This document shows positions 1 to 11,749 of a stretch of DNA of 64,000 nucleotides, one piece after another. Within the stretch, counting starts at the first letter, position 1. The number at the start of each line of letters is the position of its first letter. Origin of the DNA: Bretschneidera sinensis. Lineage: Eukaryota; Streptophyta; Magnoliopsida; Brassicales; Akaniaceae. The translations under genes were made by a program, and so were the position numbers. The notes under the pieces are model-generated. The model had not been told where the DNA came from, did not search any database, and saw only the letters and a program-made list of their open reading frames with translations. The stretch covers positions 44,474,501 through 44,538,500 of the forward strand of contig CM043697.1 of NCBI GenBank assembly GCA_023935145.1, given 5' to 3'.

Positions 1-475
1 TAAATCGAAACGAAACAATTTTTTTTATATGTAAAGAAACACCTTTATACTTATTTTTTATTTTTGTTTCAGCTTGTTTCGGTTCGTTTTAACCGAAATA
101 TTATAATGTAATTTTTTATGTATATTTTTGAAAATTTTAAGAGAATAATTCAAAAAATTTTACTTTTTCTCTTCAATTGAATGGAGTGAGCGATACATTA
201 TATTTATTATTTGATATTTGAATGATTTTTATTATACATATATATATATATATATACACACACAGAGAGTCTCAATTTAAATTAATGTCAAAAATTTGAT
301 TTATAATTAATTTTAAAGCAAAAATTTATATATTTAAATAGTGATTATTTTTTTATGATTTATATTTATAATTATATAATTTTTTAAAATATTTATAATT
401 TAATATATACTTATTTAAAAAATAAATAAATCAAAATAGAAACATTCTATTTAAATAACTAAATCGAATAGGATG
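1..475. repeat. Dispersed AT-rich repeat, family A, copy 1 (cut by window start)
   Basis: The stretch is AT-rich and bounded by degenerate 'cgaaacgaaac / gtttcggttcg' motifs. It shares an ordered series of words (an AAATTTTAAGAG-like block, a 'gatacattat...atttgatatttgaat' block, a run of TA repeats, then 'tttatgatttatatttataattatataat') with 51,310-52,480 and, inverted, with 10,225-10,770. It contains a TA/CA microsatellite at about 235-270. No coding content was recognised. The class is unknown; the inner palindromic look suggests a non-autonomous DNA element. Confidence 0.5.
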
Positions 476-1505
476 AGAAATTTACAGCCTTTGTATCAAA
501 TCCAAGGATAAGAGAGATGCACACAGGCACCAAACCAAAAGTACAAAAACTCGACTGCTCAAAAGCAGCAGCTCTAGCCAATCTGTCAGACATGTTGAAG
601 CTTGTATTCGGATAATTTGGATAGAAAGCAGGGCAGAGGGAGAGGGGGGCCAGCTCCTCCAAAGCTTTTCAGAAGTCTAAAACATTCTAACGTTATGGTA
701 CAAAAGTAGCATTTTTTTTTCTTATGGTCCTCAAGATGACTTCAATTTTTTTAGTTTACCTAAGGGTAAACACAGTGCTGCAAATACTCTCTTAGTTGAG
801 CCTGGTTTTAGAGAGAGAGTGTGTCGCACTTGCACACGATATGCACATGGACAATGTCTTATTGGAAGGTGACTGTCTATTTTTTGTTCATGTGATTCTC
901 TTAATGATTATTTTATATCATGATTGAGTTACATGTTCTCTCTATTGATATTCAGAATTATGTATTTAATCTTATTTTCTTATCAAAATTTTTACTTAAA
1001 AGCGATATTTATTTTAGCGTTGATAGCTTTCACTTTACAAAAAAAAATCTCGGATCTAATTTTTTTTTTGATACATTAATAGATAGGGAAATCAAATCTA
1101 AATCTCTTATAAAAAAGACTCTAAAATAATCACCCGGTCAATAAACATGGATTCTTAGCTCCGTTTTTACTTGTTAACTTCAGTCGGAAAAAAAAAATCC
1201 TAACTCCACCCCTGATAAAAAGGATATGCAATCATCAATTAAAGCTTAAAAATGATGTAGATTAGGATCTATTATATTAAAGAGATAATTCAACACTGTA
1301 GCATCATCATACTCAGTTTCAATCTTGCTACAATTATGCCGAAGAGCCAGAGAAAGATTCTCCTTAAGCCCCCACAGCTCAGTTACAGTTCACACTAGAA
1401 GAGTGACCCAACCTCAAAGAAAAACCCACAATCCACTTAGCTGCAAGGACCCCCCACACCTGCCGGCCCCGAGTTCCCAAAGGACGCTCCATCAGTATTA
1501 AGTTT
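459..1505 (-). pseudogene. LINE-type RNase H (RVT_3) fragments
   Basis: Read on the minus strand, 1,505-1,245 gives an RNase H-like stretch: a DGAS...GNSGPAG beginning (around 1,499), then VLAAKWIVGF and, after a small shift, ELWGLKENLSLALRHN. This matches the start of plant LINE/RVT_3 RNase H domains (DGA...GNPGPAG...ELWALREGL). Frames shift at least twice. A second minus-strand piece at 662-480 (DRLARAAAFEQSS...) looks like the C-terminal tail of the same domain (CADxLAR). The two pieces are separated by about 580 bp of unrelated sequence, possibly a later insertion. Clearly non-functional. The assignment of the 480-662 tail is weaker than that of 1,245-1,505. Confidence 0.45.
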
Positions 1506-2150
1506 AAATCAATCATTTCTAGGTGGATTGCAAAAGACCAGAATATACTGTTTGTTTTTTTTGAAAAAAAAATTCCGGTGTAAAATATAGTCATGTATTA
1601 GGTAAAAACTTTATCGATATTTGTTAAAGAATTTTATTGATAATATCCGTACAGTTATTATTTATGTTATCAATGAAATTTTCATCCTACTCATAAATGG
1701 TGTTTTATATTGGTTGTATGTAAAAATTTCTGGTTTCTTAGAGAGGGTTTTAGAGCTACCAGCAAGGAAGCGATAAATTTATTTCTAGACTTCAAAATCT
1801 GATTAGTATTTTTGGAAAAAAAAAATTTTTTTCTTTTTCTTTCATCTTTTCTCAAAAAACTTGATTATAACGTCATCTTGGATCTAGCTTTCAATTCTTT
1901 TTTGGGGTGCAAATTGGTTGGTATCATAACCGAATCGGAGATTTCTTTAATAAGTTAAAACATTTAGTTACATATAAGATTAATTATACACTTCTGTTGA
2001 GGAAAAGTACTAAATTTTTAGAACCGTACATTTATATAACTTTTCTTAAGCACATTTTTTAGACGTGGATGATGATTATTGAAAACTTTTTTTATTCCTT
2101 TTCATTTCTTTTAGAAATTGTTCAAAAAATAAATACATACACGTAAAAGT
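1506..2150. other. Intergenic spacer
   Basis: No gene seen. At 1,590-1,700 there is a 'ttattgataat...gttatcaatgaa' palindromic motif that recurs near 44,110-44,260, 45,950-46,090 and 50,400-50,930. It probably represents a degraded short inverted-repeat element. Confidence 0.4.
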
Positions 2151-2560
2151 GTGAAAACGATCGAAACAGTCGATTCGGTGGATTAAAAATTTTAACCAAT
2201 TTTTTTTAACCGTTTCGATCAAATTAACCTAAGTATTATGACTTTAACCAATCTAATTAATTTCAATCGGTACAGTTGGTTAATCGGTTAACCGATATTG
2301 TTTATATAATTAATTTTTAAAAAATATATATATATTTAATTTATACTTAAAATTTTAATTTTTTTAGTTAATTATATTATATTTAATATATTCTTAATAT
2401 TAATATTAATTAATTTCTTAATCAGTTAAACAGTTGAAACGGTTAAAAAAATTAACCGTTAATCGATCGATTAACTCGTTTAACTAATTTTATATCGATT
2501 TAATCGAATTAATTTAAAATATTCAGTTAATCAATTTTAACCTTTTAATAAATAAAAGCT
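2150..2560. repeat. Inverted, GGTTAACCG-rich degenerate repeat
   Basis: The segment is full of short complementary words: 'gtcgattcggtggatt', 'ttaaccgtttcgatc', 'ggttaatcggttaaccgat', 'ttaaccgttaatcgatcgattaac', 'tcagttaatcaattttaacc'. The left and right halves are roughly reverse-complementary around an AT-rich centre at about 2,300-2,400. This is typical of old terminal-inverted-repeat or MITE-like elements in plants. No target duplication was resolved. Confidence 0.4.
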
Positions 2561-5500
2561 TTTAAAGCTACAAAACAATGCTTTTTCACATCATACACAT
2601 TGGTACTTAATTATTCAATGGGTAAAAACACACGGTCTAAGTGTTATTAATCTATAGGAATAGGATCAATAAATTTGAATATTGAGGCTCTGATGAAAGA
2701 AAAGTCGCTTCGTCTATGAGCAGACTGTTTTCCCAGAGACATAATGCAAACGGAGACAAACCATTGCTCTCCCCAGAGGGAACCAAATAATGGTAGCCAT
2801 ATAGTCGTTTTCTTTGTTATTTTCCCTCTCATCGCTGTCATCACTGTTGTCAATCATCTTTTTAATCACTAATGGAGTAATATAATTATATTAATCAATG
2901 CTTTAATCTAATTGACTAAAACAAAAGCTCAATTAACATTGCACTCTGACTCAATCCATTGTCCATAAAATCACCGTTCTAATTTCATTTTCATAGAAAC
3001 ATGTAATTTAATACGTACATAATTGCTAATGTAACATTAACTTTAAGGATACATGTTTTATTCAATATAATTAAATCATGTGTGGTCGTGAGTTTAATTT
3101 GGTAGTCCCTTCTCTTATTTTGTGGTGGCATATTTCAAGTTCGAACTCAATTGTTACTATCATTATGGAATAAAAATAGTAATTTATAAATGAAAAAAAA
3201 TTGTTACTCTAATCAATATTCAAGAAAATACTAATTAAGAGATTGCGTCTAATTTTTGTAATTAAATTAGATATCACTATAAAATAAATTGATACAACTT
3301 AATTTTGTTTTTTCATTGAAGGTAGTGGTAGATATGGATGGCTATTAGCAACTAACAATGCCATAAAATTAACAAAAGACAAACCATTAGCTGCTGGCAA
3401 GGTCCCAATATGTTTTCATATCCATTAACATAGAAAACTATTTTTAAGAATGTATCTTTAAGAAAGTTTTTAGAACATTCATTAACAAATCATCAGTTAA
3501 TTTAAGTTTGCATGTATTGGATTTGTAAACATGCTTTATTCTCAATTATATTAAAAGCTTTTTTATATCTTCAAAAAAATGACAAAAAAGCAATCTTAAA
3601 ACAAACAAAAAAAAAACTTATTTATCTTAATTTACTTTATTATTATCACAGACTAAATTTCTGATTATGGATATCAATGGATCGGATCAGATGTAAAAGT
3701 ACTTCCATCTGTCTTCACTCACAATGTTGGAATTCATCATTCACTTCTACTACCACCTTGTGGCCGTATAATTTTTTTTGGTCAAATCCTAACCAATATG
3801 AGTGAAAGGGTCATCACTTTTCACCCGGCTTTTTCTTTAAAAAAATTAATTTTTTTTATCAAATATTTTAAATAAAATTTGTTACCTCAATCTACAAACC
3901 ATCCTCAATAAAACCAACAATAAAAAATATAAGAAAAAATTTATGTTATTTACATTTCTGACCTAAAAATGTAGAAAAAATAGTTTACATAAAAATATGT
4001 ACTTTTGTAAATATGATATATGTCAAGGGTAAAACATATATTTTATAAAAACGGATGGACCTGGGGAAAGTCCAAGTCAGTTGAGAGACTATTTTTGTTA
4101 TCCTCTAACATCTTATCTGGAAATAAAATTTTATTTTCATAATCGTTTGATCACCCATCATAAAAATAAAAAAATAAAAAAAAAATATTTTAATTGAAAC
4201 CGTTGGACCGAATATATCCAGTTGATTTTTGACATCACTATTTATGACTTTGCCCCTAATAGAAGGTTTGGTTGTCACATATTCACACAAATACTTGTTC
4301 ATGGCTTGTCTTTTATCACTGTCTAGTGTGCCTTTCAACAAGTGAGTTAATTGTTTCTATGCAACCAAACATGCGTCTCCTTTTGCAATTTGAGGCATAA
4401 CAGAAAATTACATAAAATTGACTTCAAAAGGATTTATGATAAGGGCATGACGACTAATTTTCAATAAATCCTTCTCGCTGAGGACAAAAGTAAGGTTTAT
4501 GTCCACTTAAATTAGCTAAATACTATTTTCAATAAATAAAAAAAAAGGTAATATTTTACTACGCGGTCGCCCCATGATTAAAGCGTAAGAGGCTCGGTAA
4601 TCATAGGTTCGACTATTGAGCTCTAAGCAATGTTTATAACATGAGAGGGAAAAAGTTTTGATTTTCTTTTTTGGGAAAATTATAGAAGCATTCTTATAGT
4701 TTAATGCAAATATAATTGCACCGTTTTATCTTTAAAATATATTAATATGTTTTTAAACCCTACCTATGGTTAATATAAATTGTTAAAAAAAAAATTTATC
4801 ATACCAATCAAATGCAATAATTGAATATTAACAAATTAAAATACATTTCTTAACTTTCACGTGATCTTTTATGAGATTTTTTGACTAATCTGAACTAACT
4901 AAGATTAAGATACGAATTAGTTTGCATCAAATTATAATGGGTGTTTTTATAATTTTTTTTATTTGATAACAATAAAAAGAAAAATGGAAGCAAAGAAAGC
5001 TGTCAAAATAAAAAAATAATAATTTATATGTATTAAATAGAATAATATGATAAATAAAAGACAAGATCATCATTTTATCAATTTATGTTCATTTAATGGC
5101 TCAATTTTGTCACATTTCTATCATTTTAGTTTTGAGCGGTGATATCACAGATTTAGATCCGTGGGAGTTACTTCAAAATCGAGAAAACCCACTAGTAATT
5201 ATGAAAAATTAAATAATAAGTTTGATATTTAAATTTTTTTATATAATTATTATTTAATTTTTTCGTGATTATTAATAAATTTTTTCGATTCCGTATTAAT
5301 TCTCACGAAACCAATTCCATAGGATTGATTCTCTATTGTTTTTATCCTCTAACTCCCCTTCCAATATTGTTGAATCTTTAATAAACGTAAAATTAGGTTG
5401 TAACTTATCCCAGAAATGGAGGGAAATGAAAAAACAGTAAAAACATTTTTTTTTACCTAGATGATTATATCAGGATATTTTTACTATATTGTCATTGTCA

Positions 5501-6470
5501 GACATATATCCATACACACACGAAACATGGGTAAAAATTATTGGTTGGTTTGATCAGAAAAGCTTAACTTTAACTCCGAATCAGCTTAGTATTTGGCGAC
5601 ACATGTATTTTCATTGTCAGGCATCATCCGTTATTCTCCCTCCCCTTTGATAAGAAAAGGGTAAAAGAAAAAGCGAGAGATAAGTGTACGTAGGCGTGCT
5701 TATTATGATCAGCATAACATAAAAAGAGTTAAAAAGATGACTGTAATCACAGCATGTAATGCTTTGTTTTATTCAAATACAGAGAACCTAAATAATATTA
5801 CTCAAAGTCACATACATTGTATGGTAATTAGAAATATCATAATCATCCAAAGCCTGTGACATTCATTGTCCATATGTAGCTTTGTCCTCATTTCACACTA
5901 AAAGTCCTTTTAGTGGGAAGCAAAGGGGCGCCCAAAAGACAAGGCTTTAATGTAATCTTTTTAACTTAATTTGCGGTGGTTTCCATTTGTGGTTTACAAA
6001 GCGTTTTTAAAATAATATAATTAAAATAATTTTTTGATACAAATTTATTTTTTAGTTTTTGGTTTTTTTATAAACAAATTTTTTGTTTGACGTCATAATT
6101 TTTTTTATAAAAAATGAAAATTATTTTATAAAGGAAAAATTATAAATTCACTTTTATAGTTGAGTGTAAATTACAATCGTAACTTTTTATATTAAAATTA
6201 TACCAATGCATTTTTAAATTCTAACCATGGTTAGTTCAGATTTGTCAACAAAAAAAAAAAGTCGGGTAATGATTACTTGTCAATAATTGAATATTAATGT
6301 ACTAAAATACCATTCTTTAACATGACTTTATGATAACTTTTGACCAATTTAAACTAACAATGGATTGGATTTAAGGTTGTATTAGTATATTTTTAATATA
6401 AAAAATGTACGAGTGTAGTTTACATCAAACTGTATGAGTGTCTTTTTAATTTTGTTTTTCATAAACTCTC
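2561..6470. other. AT-rich intergenic region
   Basis: No protein gene, tRNA or rRNA recognised. Two short tracts have Pol III box-B-like words: AGTTCGAACTC in about 3,070-3,190 and GGTTCGACTAT in about 4,555-4,640. Both could be eroded SINEs. The rest is unstructured AT-rich spacer with short ORFs of no recognisable content. Confidence 0.4.
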
Positions 6471-6489
6471 CCAAACAATATACCTAAAT

Positions 6490-6690
6490 GAAAATTATTT
6501 TCAAAAGATCATGATTCTCTCCATTTGAAAATTGAAATGGAGTCAAGTTTATGGTGAGATTGAATGCTACATCATCAAATAGAGTATATTCAAATTCAAA
6601 TTTGTCAATGTGACATTTAATCTCACAATGGACTTGATCTTCGTTTCAATTCTTAAATGAAAATGATCGTGGTCCTTTTCGAAAAAAGAA
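6490..6690. repeat. Short palindromic MITE-like repeat, copy 1
   Basis: The left arm ('ccatttgaaaattgaaatggagtcaagttt', 'ggtgagattgaatg') and the right arm ('gtgacatttaatctcac', 'cgtttcaattcttaaatg') are near reverse complements. Related copies lie at 14,525-14,670 and in the flanks of the element at 44,700-45,325. The structure fits a small inverted-repeat element; the family is unknown. Confidence 0.45.
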
Positions 6691-7204
6691 TAAATATTTA
6701 CTTTGTTGACCAGACCGAACATGACCTGAGACTCGATACGATCCAAGATTAAAATGACCCGACCCAACCGATCCCGACTCAATATGACTCGAACCTGATT
6801 GACCTGACACGATCTGTTTGTCACATCTTTATTATTATATTTCGTTTAACTCGTTAATCAACAGAAATTTATAAACGATGTAATGCCGATCACACACGCA
6901 AAGACAAAAAAAATCTATATAAAGTTGAGTTAATTTATAAATAAATGGATTAAATTTAGTTAAATCTTACATTACTATATCTATATTTTAATATTTAAAA
7001 TTAAAACACTCTTTTAAAATTGGTTGTGTAGAATACATCTAAATTTCTTCCCAGTTAAAAAAGGAAAAAGTAATTTTCTCCCCCGTTAAAAAAAAGTAAA
7101 TTTCTTCCCATCTCCATTTTTTTTTCATAAAAAATGGATAATAATATTCTAAGAAATACATTTATTAAAGTAAACATATATATTACTACTTAATAAATAC
7201 TCAT

Positions 7205-7600
7205 ATATAGGGATGAAATTGAGTCGAGCAGTCGAGAGGTTGGGTTCGAAACTCGATTAAATCGAGTTTAAATTATGATTTTTCATCGATTAGCTTATCG
7301 AGTTAAATTCGAACAATGTTAAACTTGATTTTATTGATAAGTTAAATAAATATTATATTTATTTTATATATTATAAAAATTAATTAATTATTGATTTATT
7401 TTAAAAAATATATTTATTTATTATTTTATTTCAAAAAACTCAGTTCGATTTCAATTTAAATTTTATTTTATGAGTTAAATTTAAATTTAATTTTTTTAAC
7501 TCGAATTTGATTGGAATAAATTTTTCACCATGAACCGAATTGAAACTCTTTTCAACTTAAAATCTGTTCGGTTCTATTCGAATCCGTCACTGCTCCAATA
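7205..7600 (+). repeat. TCGAG-rich dispersed repeat, copy 1
   Basis: It begins 'gggatgaaattgagtcgagcagtcgag' and carries 'aaactcgattaaatcgag', 'tagcttatcgagttaaattcgaacaat', a central TA-rich tract and a right arm of 'aactcagttcgatttcaattt' and 'actcgaatttgattgg'. A clearly related copy is found in inverse orientation at 15,655-16,160 with the same order of words. It is probably a non-autonomous transposon; no coding potential seen. Confidence 0.5.
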
Positions 7601-9190
7601 GCTTAGTAAGAGAAAAAAAAAATAACATGTATAATAAATACAATTAAAAATTGGTTGAAAAAGAAAAAGCCAAAAACGTCGCAAGAAAAGTTGAAAAGGC
7701 CCATAGCATAAGAGAGGTATTAATATTTAATATTAAATGTGTTCAGTGTCTGGTTGAAATTGGGATTTATTTTTGAAACACAGATATCAATTTTCCACTT
7801 GGTGGGATTGACCCAATCGGTACCAGAAGCCAAAAGCTGTTCCTAGTTGTTGACCTAACGAAGAAGAGGCCAAAAGCCAATGTGGCCCGCACGTTAAATG
7901 ATAAAATTATTTTTAAAAAAATAACAAATTGGAGAGAGCCACGCATAATAAAAGAGGAGGAAAGGAAGCGGAGAGAAAAGAGTAAGTGCAAAGCAACACG
8001 GCAAATGTGTTGGGGTATAATTATAAATAAATATGGGGTGTGTGTGGCACATGCTTAGCCACCTTCATGTAAGGACAACATATTCTTCCAAATATGCAAA
8101 GCACTAGCTTGCTATTTCTTTACTCTGTTTTCTCAAGTCATGCTGAGTCTTTGTACATTTGTTTTATCTCTATCTTGTTTGGTAGAGAACATTTAAAAAA
8201 GAAAAACATGTTGGTTATCAAATGATATATATGAAATAAAAAAATATATATTATGGAAATTATGCAGGCACTTGGGTGTATGCACTTAGACATTTAGATA
8301 TATATTTTTGTGTTACATTGGAGCAAGAAAAAAGTAATATTAAAAAAATGGATAAATATCATTTTTGTCCTCGACATTTGATCTTTTGTTCAATTTCGTT
8401 TTCGAAGTTTTAATTTAACTATTTTCATCAAATTACAATAAAAAAAACTTAACAGAATTACCAGATCAACGATACAATATGCTGAAATAAATGCTGATTT
8501 AATTAAATTGAGATTTTTGAAGATTTGTTTTTGGTTTAAAAGCGTATGATTTGTATCAAAATTATAAATCATAAACTCTTTTTTGCTCCAAATAAAACTC
8601 TAATCCATATGCGTGTGCGGGTGAAAGTATATTATTTAAATTGCAAAATTGATTGAAACAACTCGATCTTTAAATTTTCTCACCAATTGAAATCAATCGA
8701 TCCAAAAATTGTTGGGTTGATTCAATTTTAATTGTTAAATTGAATATTTATACTTTTATAAAAAAAATCAACATTTCTTTTTTATAATATAACCAAAATC
8801 TCGAGTTACTTTTGTTCCATTTGAAAAAGTGAATCTAATATAATTTACGCAAATTGATTCGTAATATATTACTTTATCACTGAAAACAAGTAAAAATAGG
8901 TAGTGTAAGTTACAAAAAAAAGGCAAAAAGTTATGCCCCTATTGATTACCCAATCATGGTATCTTCAATAACTTTTAAATTTCTAAAACAGTAAAAACAT
9001 TGTGCTGACCAATCCAAGTGCAAGCCCCTTTAACAATTCCATGAAGAAACTTTGAATGGAAAAATATGAGGAAAATCTATTTTTGGGTTTTGGGGGATGA
9101 GTAATAGTGCCTAGTGAGTATGGGCTGTTCAAACCTTGATGGTAAAAAAGATTTTCATGTCTAGAGAATCTTAGGAATGCTATATTTGTG
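7601..9190. other. AT-rich intergenic region
   Basis: No gene, RNA gene or resolved repeat seen. The few short ORFs have no recognisable protein content. Confidence 0.4.
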
Positions 9191-9194
9191 TCAC

Positions 9195-9420
9195 ACTTTT
9201 TTTTTTAAATCAGAGACAAGGTCAATGGTCCTGATTAGCTTCGAGCCATCAAGCAATATGTCTCCAATAAAGCAGCCAGCAATTTCCTTTCTCTGATTGT
9301 TTCGCCCACTTTTTTTTTAAAATCAGAGACAAGGTCAATGGTCCTGATTACCTTCGAGCCATCAAGCAATATGTCTCCAATAAAGCAGCCAGCAATTTCC
9401 TTTCTCTGATTGTTTCGCCC
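9195..9420 (+). repeat. 113-bp direct tandem duplication
   Basis: Two head-to-tail copies, 9,195-9,307 and 9,308-9,420, are nearly identical. Visible differences are the length of the T run and one base in 'gattagcttcgag' versus 'gattaccttcgag'. A third copy starts at 9,421 but diverges after the T run. Near identity implies a recent duplication. The unit is non-coding. Confidence 0.9.
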
Positions 9421-9479
9421 ACTTTTTTTCTCATAGCGTTATTAGCTTGGATTTTCTCTTTTTCATCAAAACAAACCAA

Positions 9480-10190
9480 CGGCGGAGGTTCACTGGTAGG
9501 ACCCACATAGTATGTCCCACAAGATCAAATCACCCCTCAGTGCGAACCTCTCATCGAAACGTGGCAGACGACGAGACCTTAACGCCTCGTAATGGGGTCG
9601 AGGTGAGGGGGAGGGGATAGGTCCCACGTTAGAGTTATTTTGATCATCGTACCAAACTTGTTTAAAGAATTAAAAAAATAAAAAATAAAAAAGACTTTCG
9701 GGCAAGTGTTTGTTCACGTAGGCCCCATCAAATTATGTGAACCCCAAGACCTTGACACGTGTACGCAGCCCCGAATTGATAGAGATACACGCTCCATATA
9801 ATACGACAAAATCCAAAGCCCGCATTAGATGACCCCAGAAAAAGGCGTCCCAGGCTCTGACAAAAAACATACCGTCACGCGCCTTCCGCTAGCGGACAAA
9901 GCACGTGTCTTAATCTAATGGCCGTTTCGTAGTTTTGTGGAGAACAGTGAGGGTAGTTTAGAGAATTCGGGTTGGGGTTTTTGGGCAAAAGAGTCGAGAC
10001 GGAACCCTTTGTCGCCACGTGCCTTGGCGTCGGCCGCACGCAGGAAACTCTTGTCTCCTACTCTTTTTACTAATTTGTTTTCTAGTGAAAATTTTCTATT
10101 TGGATACAGCTATTGCCAGGGTCCAGTTTCTGGCTACTTCCAGAAACTGTTTAAAGGTTCATGCTCAGTGGAATTTGTATCACTGTATTA
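9480..10190 (+). promoter_or_regulatory. GC-richer island with three CACGTG (G-box/ABRE) motifs
   Basis: Against an AT-rich background this stretch is strikingly GC-richer. It carries three CACGTG cores at 9,756-9,761, 9,902-9,907 and 10,016-10,021, each in an ABRE-like context (ACACGTGT, GCACGTGTC, CCACGTGCC), plus further ACGT cores near 9,557 and 9,627. CACGTG binds bZIP and bHLH factors (ABF/PIF classes). The island may be a far-upstream part of the GID1 promoter, about 1.7-2.2 kb before its ATG and now separated by a repeat insertion, or the orphaned promoter and 5' end of a lost gene. An 84-codon ORF at 9,937-10,191 has no recognisable homology. Confidence 0.45.
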
Positions 10191-10224
10191 AGACAATCTA
10201 ATTATATTTACTTATATTAAATGA

Positions 10225-10770
10225 ATCAATAAGAAAATTCAATTGTGTAAATTTCATGCCGATTAATGTTTCGATTTAGTTATTTATATAAAATATTTTA
10301 GTTTTGGTTTGCTTATGTGTGTCATTTTAGATTTGATCATATTTTTAATTACATACATATTAAATTATATATTTCAAACAATTATATAATTTTATATATA
10401 AATGATAAGAAAATAATCACTATTTAAATATACAAATTAATCCTATTTAAATTTTTACTTTAAAATCAATTATAAATAATTTTTTTATAAATCTAAATTA
10501 AGATTTTGTTTTACTATAAAAATTATATATATATATATATAAACATATAAAATAATCTTCAATTAAACATCAAAGGAAAAATATAATGTATTATTTACAT
10601 CACCCAATTGAAAAGAAAAAATAAAAAATTTCAAATTAACCCATTAAAATTTTATAAAATGTAAAATTATAATATTTCAATCGAAATATGATGTTTTAGT
10701 CTGATCGAAAAATTTCAAAATATACTGAAACAGAAGGTGAATAAAAAAAATATGAGTGTTTTGTTTCAAA
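10225..10770 (-). repeat. Dispersed AT-rich repeat, family A, inverted copy
   Basis: This is a reverse-orientation relative of 1-475. It has 'atgtttcgatttagttatttat' at the left, 'aataatgtattatttacatc', 'tttcaatcgaaatatgatg' and 'aaacagaaggtgaat' at the right, and a central run of TA repeats. It sits between the G-box island and the GID1 promoter and may have been inserted there. Confidence 0.5.
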
Positions 10771-11269
10771 AATGATATTACTGCAATTTTTTCTATATGT
10801 TTTTTTGTTTTGTTTTATGCTCTCAAAGTACATTACTTGTAAAAATAAAAATTTTGGCTATTTTTTTTAGTTTATAATATGTTTAAATAATTAAGATTAT
10901 AAAAATATTTTTTGATAAAAAACAATACTAGAAAATATAGAAGAATTATTTTAAAATACGAAATGTGTTTAAAGAATAGTTTCAAAGAAGAAAAAAAACA
11001 AAGGTTTGTAAAACAACTAGAAAAAGTGATATTCCAAATATAAAAAAATGTGTAACATGATACACCGAGAGTGGCCAAAAGCACGCCAAGACAGGCCTGC
11101 TAATAGCCACCTCAAAGTCTAAAAGTTTCCTAATATTCTGTGAACATGAAAATAAATTTGGACAGCAACTGGGGAATAAATTAAAGAAATTAAAAAAAAT
11201 ATATATTAAACTAGAACTAGTTTTTAAGAATATTAAATAAATCGATATATACGCATAAGAAATGGGAAA

Positions 11270-11749
11270 TGGGTAGGGCCCACATAAACAGTTTAATTCG
11301 GCCGCCCGCTTTGTCGTCTCTTTCGTCTCCGTCCACCACCGTCGCTCCCTTTGAGTTTGACTCTCAAATTTCCTCACTCTCTTATCCTGTGTTTTTTCCA
11401 TCTCTCTTTACTTTCTCTCTGTACTTTCTCTCTTTCTTGAACACATAAGCTCTGATTTCTCTCTCTCTCTCTAGCTCTTTGTTTCCTCATTTCAGATAGA
11501 AGTGTCTCTTCTTTGTTCAGAACTCAAAACGAGGAATCAAATCAAAAAAGGGTACAAATAAAAGGACAGCCCTGATAATTACAGAGAGAGAGGTTTTGTT
11601 ATTTGCGTCGTACTGTTCTTTGTTAGTTCTCTTCAAATAAAATAAATTCGTGTTACTACATGATGAGGCCGTTTCTTTAAAGATCACTTCGCTCTCTCTG
11701 GCTTCTTTGGTTAAACTCTCTGGGTTTCGAAAGTCTTGGTGTTGAGTCC
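11270..11749 (+). promoter_or_regulatory. GID1 proximal promoter and 5' UTR
   Basis: GGGCCCAC at 11,276-11,283 is a textbook TCP/site II element. It is followed by a CT-rich leader (TCTCTCT runs 11,400-11,475), which is typical of plant 5' UTRs. No clear TATA box precedes it, so transcription may start from the CT-rich initiator region. The start site cannot be fixed without transcript data. Confidence 0.5.

Noticed and set aside
10982..11401. 139-codon minus-strand ORF
   Set aside because: Overlaps the GID1 promoter/leader in antisense and has low-complexity, Phe/Leu/Ile-rich content.
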